From NCBI GenBank assembly GCA_028287135.1, contig JAQBQE010000057.1:1-64000 (forward strand): a DNA stretch of 64,000 nucleotides, written 5' to 3'. The position numbers were made by a program, and so were the translations under genes. This document shows, piece after piece, positions 57,861 through 64,000 of the stretch. The notes under the pieces are model-generated. The model was not told the DNA's origin, did no database searches, and was given only the letters and a program-made list of their open reading frames with translations. This DNA comes from Myxococcales bacterium (lineage in GTDB: Bacteria; Myxococcota_A; Polyangia; Haliangiales; Haliangiaceae). How positions within the stretch are numbered: position 1 is the stretch's first letter; each line of letters starts with the position of its first letter.

Positions 57861-59432
57861 TTGCAGGTGATCACGCCGGTCACGCGTCGCGACCTGCGCT
57901 CTGCAGTTGGCAAGACTTGGTCAGGACGTCTGAATGACGACGAGTTCCTTTCTCGGCTCTACGACCTGACAGCGCTGCCGTCGACCGACCCGCGCCGCGA
58001 CGACATGCTTGGCGACGTCCAGCTACACACGAACGTCTTTTCGGAGGATTGGTCTGACGACTGGATCTTCGATGATACGCGGCTTGCACTCTCCGACGAC
58101 GAGCGTCTCCTCCGGCTTCTCGCGGAGAGTCTTCATCCCGAGGTCTTGGGAGACGGCCACGACGTGAACGCGCTATCGGCGAAACTCAACCGCATCCTGG
58201 TGCCCGACGGATTCGAGCTCTTCGCAGCGAGCGCAATGTCGGGACGGCCAGTGTTCTCGTGGCGTCGAACGGTGCCAAGGAAACCACCCGCCGGCGACTT
58301 CCCATCGTCCCTTGTTGCCGGGATGAGCCAGATCCTTCGTGAGATTACGACGAGCACAGGCATCGATTCGATGTTTGAGGCGGAAGACTTTCCGCGACCG
58401 GACAACGTGGCGCTAAACAAGGAAGAGAAGGTCAAGGCTTGGCTTCGGGCTGCGCAAGACGCTCGCGACTTCGATCATTGGGATGGGCTCGCCCGCTTGC
58501 TGCGCCCGATTCTTGAGGACACGGATCCGTATCGAGAGGAAGCGAAGACCAAGATCGCTGCTGTGCTCGCGAAGCGAGGCGTCAGGTACCTGGACGGGGG
58601 AATGCTCACCACTGCGCCGCAGAACGAGCTTGCTGAGCTTCCTGCACGCCCACCGGCTAACCGAGAGAAGTGGGTCGAGATTGGCAGCGGAGGATTTGGC
58701 GTGGTCTATCGAGCGACCGATCCCCGACTTGAAATCGAGTTTGCTTGGAAGGTGTTTGAGCCCTACCCCGGACTGTCCTATGCGGATGCACGTGCGCGAT
58801 TCCTGCGAGAGGCGGGACTGCTCTTCCGACTCCGCCACGAGAACATCGTCCGGGTGTACGACGCAGGCGAGCTGCACGATGGAAGGCCCTACATCAAGAT
58901 GGAGTTCTTCGACGGCCTCAACCTGAACAAGGCCCGCGCACAACGACCACTAAGCACTGACGAGGTGCTGACTGTGGTCGGCAGGCTCGCCGCAGCCGTC
59001 GAGCACGCCCATTCGCGTTCGATCACCCATCGCGACATCAAGCCATCGAACGTCCTGATCTCCGTTACCAACGAAGTCCGACTGATCGACTTCGGCCTCG
59101 GAGTTCTCGTAGAGGAGGCGGTCAACCGCGCGCGCCTCACGAAGACGACCGACCACTTCGGCGATGCTTTCAGCGCGCCGGAGTTACTGGAGAACGCGAA
59201 GACGACGGACCCAGCGGTCGACATCTACTCGATCGGCGCTGTGTGGTTCTGGCTTCACGCGGGCCACACGCCGAAGGGCGTAGGAGCCGATGAGGCGATC
59301 AACGGATTCGGGCTCGCGCCCGCACTGCAGCGGCTCTTACACGACTGCCTCCGCCAGTCTCCAAAGGACCGCCCCACAGCCAAGGCTGTCCTCGATGGTC
59401 TTCGTGAGTATTTTCGAACGCGTTCTCGGTAG
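57861..59432 (+). CDS. AbiJ-NTD-like protein kinase (putative defence effector)
   Basis: A 523-residue product. TTG 57861 or GTG 57867 can start it, and no ATG is in frame. Residues 4-135 match the AbiJ-N-terminal-type domain seen in front of many bacterial immune effectors (ITPVTRRDLRSAV, GRLNDDEFLSRLYDLTALPS, LLRLLAESLHPEV). A helical segment (185-245) leads to a Ser/Thr kinase domain: GSGGFGVVYRA (275-285), Lys297, HRDIKPSN (390-397) and DFGLG (410-414). Catalytic residues are intact. It is the first gene beyond selC, with codon use less GC3-biased than the backbone. A role in abortive infection is inferred. Confidence 0.78.
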   Translation: MQVITPVTRRDLRSAVGKTWSGRLNDDEFLSRLYDLTALPSTDPRRDDMLGDVQLHTNVFSEDWSDDWIFDDTRLALSDDERLLRLLAESLHPEVLGDGHDVNALSAKLNRILVPDGFELFAASAMSGRPVFSWRRTVPRKPPAGDFPSSLVAGMSQILREITTSTGIDSMFEAEDFPRPDNVALNKEEKVKAWLRAAQDARDFDHWDGLARLLRPILEDTDPYREEAKTKIAAVLAKRGVRYLDGGMLTTAPQNELAELPARPPANREKWVEIGSGGFGVVYRATDPRLEIEFAWKVFEPYPGLSYADARARFLREAGLLFRLRHENIVRVYDAGELHDGRPYIKMEFFDGLNLNKARAQRPLSTDEVLTVVGRLAAAVEHAHSRSITHRDIKPSNVLISVTNEVRLIDFGLGVLVEEAVNRARLTKTTDHFGDAFSAPELLENAKTTDPAVDIYSIGAVWFWLHAGHTPKGVGADEAINGFGLAPALQRLLHDCLRQSPKDRPTAKAVLDGLREYFRTRSR

Positions 59433-60032
59433 CAGGCCAGTGCACCGAGCCGGTTCGCACACGCGTGTCGCGTGGGTGCCGCACGCGAAAGCACGGTCGC
59501 CAGCCAACTTCTCGTCTACACCGGGCGCGGCCTGAGATCACCGACGGCATCGCGCAACGGTTCGAGGTACGCGTTCAGGGAATCGCAGGATCACCCCCCT
59601 GTCGTTCGGCAGTCTGTGCGAGCGCCTCGTCGGCAGCGCGTTCCGGACCGAGTTTGCTTGGCCCGATCCGCTGGCCATCGCGGCATCCGGGACGCCGAAC
59701 CAGTCCCATCCAATGCGACCGTTTCAAGATCTACGACGAAGGGGTTGTGGTCGCGTCGTCGCACTTCGAATTCGCGTACCGCGTGCTCGATGGCCGGATC
59801 GCCCATAACGAGCATGCGCCTGGGTCGATTTATCCGGTGGTGGCACGCGAGACGGCGCAGCGATCGTCGCGTAGCTCAAACGGACGACGCGGCCCGCCAG
59901 CAGCTCACGACGTTCGAGAGAGTCGCTGACTCTCTCCGCGCTCTACTGCGGAGCGTTTGAGCGGAGGTCATCGAGGCGACGCGTCGACTCGATGAGAGTC
60001 TCCAATCTGGCAGCTGGGAGTCTCCGCTCGCT
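59433..60032. pseudogene. Intergenic stretch with degraded coding remnants
   Basis: Six hundred bases without an intact gene that I can support. Protein-like segments change frame: one is readable near 59590-59700 (PLSFGSLCERLVGSAF) and another in a different frame at 59725-59830 (FKIYDEGVVVASSHFEFAYR). This looks like a gene broken by frameshifts, but no family was recognised and it may be non-coding. An inverted pair GAGAGAGTCGCTGACTCTCTC lies at 59917-59937. Confidence 0.3.
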
Positions 60033-61184
60033 TCATCGACTCCTCGACCAGTGAACGCGCACGACGTGGAGGCGATCGTCCCGCATCGCGCGGGCCAACT
60101 CGTCTGGTACTGCAAATGGGCTCGAGTAGATGAGCACACCGAACGTCACCTTGATCTTCTTGACGCGCAGGTAGCCCTTGAGCTTCTCCGCATCCTTAAG
60201 CAATGCGTTTAGGTTGCCTGCCCGTTTGATCTCAAAGGCAGTGTTCCCGCGTGCATGCTGAATCATGACATCGGGGAATTGATCGAGATCTGACAAGTGC
60301 TGCCTCTCTTCTATGTAGAAAGGCTCGCGGCTGATGCGGCTCTCGAGTGCTGCAACGATCTTGTGCTGAAATCTGCCCTCGTTGCTCCCGAGATCATCCA
60401 TGGACTCCAGGTCCCGCTTAAGGTCATGTACGAGATAGCGTCGTAGGTGGTCTAGCGTCTCGATCAGCGGCGAGCTCGCTGCCTGCACGGGGCTCGCATC
60501 GGTGTCTGCTCGCAACAGCGCCGCCTCGATCGGCACTAACCGGCGCCCCTGCAATTCGGCCGTTGACGGCGGTAACGACGAGCGTGTTTGAGACTTCGGA
60601 GCGGCTGACGGCTCGACCGTTGCGTCCTCCGCGCGATCGTACGACAGCTCGAGTCCGACAAGCTCCGCGATCTCGCGCGCAGACAGTTTCCGCATGAGGT
60701 AGTCGCGCAAATCGCCAACTGACCAGGAGCGCCAGGGTGCGTCCACGCGGCCTTGGTCCTCCATCTGCTCAACGAACCCGCGCAGTTGAGCGCGACTGCA
60801 GTTGAGCATGTCCGCCTTCGGAGGTAGACCGAACAATTGAATGAGCAGCGATTCTGCGTAGTAGTAGTCGGAATCGGCCTGGACCTCTCGGACGAGTGTC
60901 GCGGTCTCCCGCACGCCGATCGCCCGTGCGATCTCCTCCGCATAGACAGCCTTGACCCAACCCGCTCGATCCCGAAAACGCTCGCGGGTGGATGCCAGCC
61001 AGTCCGCGACTTCCTTGAGTGCTCCAGATGGAAGCGTAAGCAACAGGTCGTGCTTGCTCATTGGGAACGATTGTTCCGATGCGATCCCGAACGGGTCAAG
61101 CGGATCGCGTCCCACTTGCGTGGCCAACACGAGCGTCATGAACTCTCGAGTCCTGCCGTATTCGAGGACAAGTCGAGTGGTCAC
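60033..61184 (-). CDS. PD-(D/E)XK nuclease-like protein (putative defence gene)
   Basis: A 383-residue protein. Residues 245-375 look like a restriction-type nuclease core: FQHKIVAALESRI, then PDVMIQHARGNTAFEIK, with Asp305 and Glu318-x-Lys320 as the D and ExK residues, followed by helix and strand (KLKGYLRVKKIKVTFGVLIY). The first 240 residues are helical (YYYAESLLIQLFGLPPKADM) and unrecognised. It lies between the AbiJ-type kinase and the large helical gene, on the opposite strand. DNA cleavage in response to phage is an inference. Confidence 0.68.
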   Translation of the reverse strand: MTTRLVLEYGRTREFMTLVLATQVGRDPLDPFGIASEQSFPMSKHDLLLTLPSGALKEVADWLASTRERFRDRAGWVKAVYAEEIARAIGVRETATLVREVQADSDYYYAESLLIQLFGLPPKADMLNCSRAQLRGFVEQMEDQGRVDAPWRSWSVGDLRDYLMRKLSAREIAELVGLELSYDRAEDATVEPSAAPKSQTRSSLPPSTAELQGRRLVPIEAALLRADTDASPVQAASSPLIETLDHLRRYLVHDLKRDLESMDDLGSNEGRFQHKIVAALESRISREPFYIEERQHLSDLDQFPDVMIQHARGNTAFEIKRAGNLNALLKDAEKLKGYLRVKKIKVTFGVLIYSSPFAVPDELARAMRDDRLHVVRVHWSRSR

Positions 61185-61376
61185 ACGGCGAACTTTCAGT
61201 CCACGTCATTGCGTTCGATGGGCCTGCCCGCGGTGAACGGACGAGGTTCATGGCCACCTGATGCGAAATAGACCATGGCGCTGAGCACGCTCGATTTTTC
61301 AACGCCGAGCTGAGACGATGGGTGATCCAAAGCGGACGATCTAATGGCGCGATGGGCTGCGTGACGGGTTTGCGAC

Positions 61377-64000
61377 ATGGAAGGACTAATTCGACGCATC
61401 GAACTCCTTGAAAGGCTGCTGAGCGCAATCACGCCGTTGCGCCGACAATATGTCGATGAATCTATCGACTCGGCGATGTTGGACTGGGCCCCGGCTTCTT
61501 TGCTTGCGAAGTTCCTTCGCGTCTCTACGACGGCACACCAGCCTCTCGATCGCGCCGAGGCGCTAGCGTTCCTCGGCGACTCCGCAATCTTTGCCGCGCT
61601 CGAGACACGGGGAATCCTCCGATGGATTCTTGGGCGACTTCAGGTTTCTTCAGGCGCGAGAATGGTTATTGCCCGTGCTGCGAGTGGAAGGTACGACGGT
61701 GAGTCTTGGGTCGCTCCCCTGCCGGACGCGACGATCACGGCGTTGAGTAGACTCGTCGGGGCCCTCAATCTTCAGGAACGCGAGCCACTCACCCTCGAGG
61801 CAGCTAGCGCGATCGAGCTTCGAGACGCGCATGCGCGCGCACATTCAGGAACCCCGGCGTTCGACACTGTGGCTCGGCTCTTTGGATTGAACAACGTCAC
61901 TGACGAGCGGCTCATCTTTCGCCCGAAGGACGAGCTGCTCGATCGTGCTGCTGCAACACTTTGGCTTGAACTAACACGCGACCCAACCACAACCCGAGCA
62001 AGCGCTTTCGACCTGTGGTTCGCGCGTGTCGGCGGCGATGGCGCCATTGATGCGGCGGGGCACCTCGCGAAGGCTGCGCGCTCAGCGCTGCTCGACGAGA
62101 TGGTCGAACGCCTTTTCGCCGAGAATGACCTAGGTGACTACGCGGCTGAGTGGAGCCGGGTGCTCGTCGATGAGGAGGACCTGGGTGCCTCACTGGGAAG
62201 CCCACCACAGGCCCCTTCCGGGGACGATCTCGTCGAGATTCTGCCGTGGTGGAAGCGGGTCGACAGATTAATTGGCGAACCAGCGTCTGGCGAAATGCGT
62301 TCGGACGTCAGCTCTCTCGTGCTTGCAGTCATACGCCACGACCCGCTCGATGGCGCATACGCGTCGCGTGGGGCCAGAATCGTACGTCTCCTTGGATGTG
62401 GGCATGAGCGGGTGTTCTTGCTGCGCTCCGTCGCCAACGCCATCCTGCGATCGCGACCCGAAGCGATTGCAACTCTGCTCGCTCGCGTGGAGCTGCAGAG
62501 GCTAGGCCTACAGCTTCTTGCCGACGTCGGAATTGATGATGATGCCTTTGTCGGATGGACCGACGAACAGCAGTATCGTCGCAGCCAACGTATTCGACTT
62601 GCATGGAGCGAGGGAGCGAGCATCGCGCTCGAAGTACTCGCTGCCCTACCAATCCAACAAGCAGCCGAGCGTATGGCTCAGCTCCTTCTCCCCCTCGCGA
62701 TCGAAGCTACGGCGGATCTGACATACACCGTGCAACGTCAGCCACGAGCGGACGCAGAAGTCCGCCTCGAAGAGACGCTGCGCCTCCTTGATGCGCTCGA
62801 AACATCGCATTCCGTCAACGGTCACCAACTTCGCGTGTTGCCGAAGATTGCAACGCAGCTTGTCGCGGCCCTTCATCGCCTAACGACGGATGAGTCGGTT
62901 CCCATCGGTGCGCTGAGACTTCTTTTCGGTTTCCTCGACGTGGACCCATCGGCGGCAGCAGTCGCGGCGATAGGCGTGCTGCGCGCCTGGCTGACATCGG
63001 GGCCAAACGGCTGGTCGCATGATCATCGTGCGGTGGCCGCATTCGCCTGGGATCGCGTCGTCCGCGTCGTCGACAACACGGCCTTCGATGCGTTCGTAAC
63101 CACGACCCCGGGGCAACTGGAGGACGATGAGTGGGCGGTTGCCAACCGCCACCGTCTCCTGCTGCGGGTACTCGCGAAAGCCCATTCCGGGATTGCGAAC
63201 CGCAATGCACCCACGGCCGCGGAGACAGCGCGCCGTGATCGGATCGAAGCATCGATCATAAGCCAGCTCGCGGCCAACGCACCCCTTGAGAAGTACGATC
63301 CGGCCAATGTCTTCGGGCGCCTCCTCGAGGGATCCACCATTGGAACGAACGTTGAAGAACTAACCTTCGTCGCTGCGAGATCCGTCGACACGTTTGCTCC
63401 GATCCGACGCGACGAGGCGATCGACAGGTGGCTCGGTGTTTCGCGCGATCCCGTGCTCCTTCTCAGAGCAGCGTCTGCGATGCATGCCGCTCACGCCCGA
63501 GAGGTCGTAGAAGGCCGGCTGATTGGCGTCGATCTCGTGACAGAACTCGCGACGGAGTCGACAGTCTCTATCGCTGGCATGGCCGAGGAGGCCGTCAGTT
63601 TACGGTTCTTGCCTCTAGCGAAAAGTCTGCTCGCCGCCGGAGACACGTTGTTTGATAACGATCGACTTCGCGAGCGGTGGCGTGACGACAGCCTCAGGCC
63701 TCGACTTGCGATGTTGGCGCTGACGGGCGACCAGCCGGGATTCGACGCTCTCGCATCAACCGCAAAAGCTGGCACCGACTTCCAGCGTGGGCTGCTTGCC
63801 CTCCATGTCGACCAGCCGGCAGAGGCTGTAAGGCTCTTCAAGCATCTCGTCCGAGACAATCCGCGCTCCGCGCCCGCGCAGGTGAACCTGTTCTCCGCTC
63901 GGATACGGATGGCTGGACTTCTTGAGCCACCCGAACGCCAACAGGGCATCGAAGCGGCGATCTTCGAATGGAAACGCGCTGAAAGCAGTTTCCGCGAAGA
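61377..64000 (+). CDS. Very large helical protein, truncated by window end
   Basis: An uninterrupted frame from ATG 61377 to the last base, at least 874 residues, with no stop reached. The protein is helical throughout, with repeated amphipathic helices (LLDEMVERLFAENDLGDYAA, AERMAQLLLPLAIEATADLT) and a TPR-like segment near the end (LLALHVDQPAEAVRLFKHLV). No nucleotide-binding or nuclease motif is visible in the part shown. Its position after the kinase and nuclease genes suggests an accessory or sensor subunit of the same island. Family is not recognised. Confidence 0.7.
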   Translation, partial: MEGLIRRIELLERLLSAITPLRRQYVDESIDSAMLDWAPASLLAKFLRVSTTAHQPLDRAEALAFLGDSAIFAALETRGILRWILGRLQVSSGARMVIARAASGRYDGESWVAPLPDATITALSRLVGALNLQEREPLTLEAASAIELRDAHARAHSGTPAFDTVARLFGLNNVTDERLIFRPKDELLDRAAATLWLELTRDPTTTRASAFDLWFARVGGDGAIDAAGHLAKAARSALLDEMVERLFAENDLGDYAAEWSRVLVDEEDLGASLGSPPQAPSGDDLVEILPWWKRVDRLIGEPASGEMRSDVSSLVLAVIRHDPLDGAYASRGARIVRLLGCGHERVFLLRSVANAILRSRPEAIATLLARVELQRLGLQLLADVGIDDDAFVGWTDEQQYRRSQRIRLAWSEGASIALEVLAALPIQQAAERMAQLLLPLAIEATADLTYTVQRQPRADAEVRLEETLRLLDALETSHSVNGHQLRVLPKIATQLVAALHRLTTDESVPIGALRLLFGFLDVDPSAAAVAAIGVLRAWLTSGPNGWSHDHRAVAAFAWDRVVRVVDNTAFDAFVTTTPGQLEDDEWAVANRHRLLLRVLAKAHSGIANRNAPTAAETARRDRIEASIISQLAANAPLEKYDPANVFGRLLEGSTIGTNVEELTFVAARSVDTFAPIRRDEAIDRWLGVSRDPVLLLRAASAMHAAHAREVVEGRLIGVDLVTELATESTVSIAGMAEEAVSLRFLPLAKSLLAAGDTLFDNDRLRERWRDDSLRPRLAMLALTGDQPGFDALASTAKAGTDFQRGLLALHVDQPAEAVRLFKHLVRDNPRSAPAQVNLFSARIRMAGLLEPPERQQGIEAAIFEWKRAESSFRE

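Noticed and set aside
59869-59890. tRNA D arm (GTAGCTCAAACGGACG)
   Set aside because: No closing GAGC, anticodon arm or acceptor stem follows.
57738-64000. Right att site of a selC-inserted island
   Set aside because: I looked for a repeat of the selC 3' end (TTCGATTCCCATGCGCTTCC) and saw none within the window, so the island end is not defined here.

Overview
The window is high-GC DNA that reads as a myxobacterium-type genome (Myxococcota, perhaps near Kofleriaceae/Haliangiales). This assignment is an inference from gene content: many lipoproteins, PilZ and FliA-type sigma proteins, a Ser/Thr kinase with a C-terminal membrane anchor, MopE-type calcium motifs, a lysine-rich histone-like tail and frequent GTG starts. 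No rRNA or other decisive taxonomic marker is present.

Region 1 (1-19352) is accessory DNA stacked behind a tRNA-Ala(UGC) gene (19281-19352, minus strand). A perfect 58-bp direct repeat of the tRNA 3' part (9717-9774 and 19273-19330) bounds element B. It carries a tyrosine integrase, a repeat-rich putative origin, a RepA-like helicase operon, and a divergent operon of small helix-turn-helix and coiled-coil proteins. To its left lies element A (1 to about 9774, left end outside the window). It has HTH genes, a terminase large subunit, an IS3-family insertion, a lipoprotein and a collinear small-gene operon. Both elements end, just inside the tRNA-side junction, with the same uncharacterised two-gene module: a small Cys-containing protein plus a DUF6575-like protein. 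This duplicated module is one of the two best candidates for an undescribed system.

Region 2 (19353-57737) is the chromosomal backbone. It holds phospholipid synthesis (pssA), a PilZ protein, a membrane metallopeptidase, homoserine kinase (thrB), a sigma factor, a DUF362 protein, a Ser/Thr kinase, and an orphan protein with two tail-tube-like domains. It continues with an M50-like membrane protease, an extensin-type peptidase, a rhomboid protease, accA, miaA, mutL, an epimerase/acyltransferase pair, an alpha/beta hydrolase and two alkaline-phosphatase-superfamily membrane enzymes. The last stretch has RegB/RegA redox two-component genes, a BlaI/M56-protease/DsbA-like operon with a visible BlaI-type operator, an HTTM pair and a TonB-type protein. 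Three convergent pairs overlap by 108-155 bp at their 3' ends.

Region 3 (57638-64000) begins with selC, the selenocysteine tRNA (anticodon UCA). Directly after it the base and codon use becomes less GC3-biased and defence-like genes appear: a kinase with an AbiJ-like N-terminal domain, a PD-(D/E)XK nuclease-like protein, a degraded stretch, and a very long helical protein that runs off the window end. This looks like a defence island inserted beside selC; its far end is not visible.
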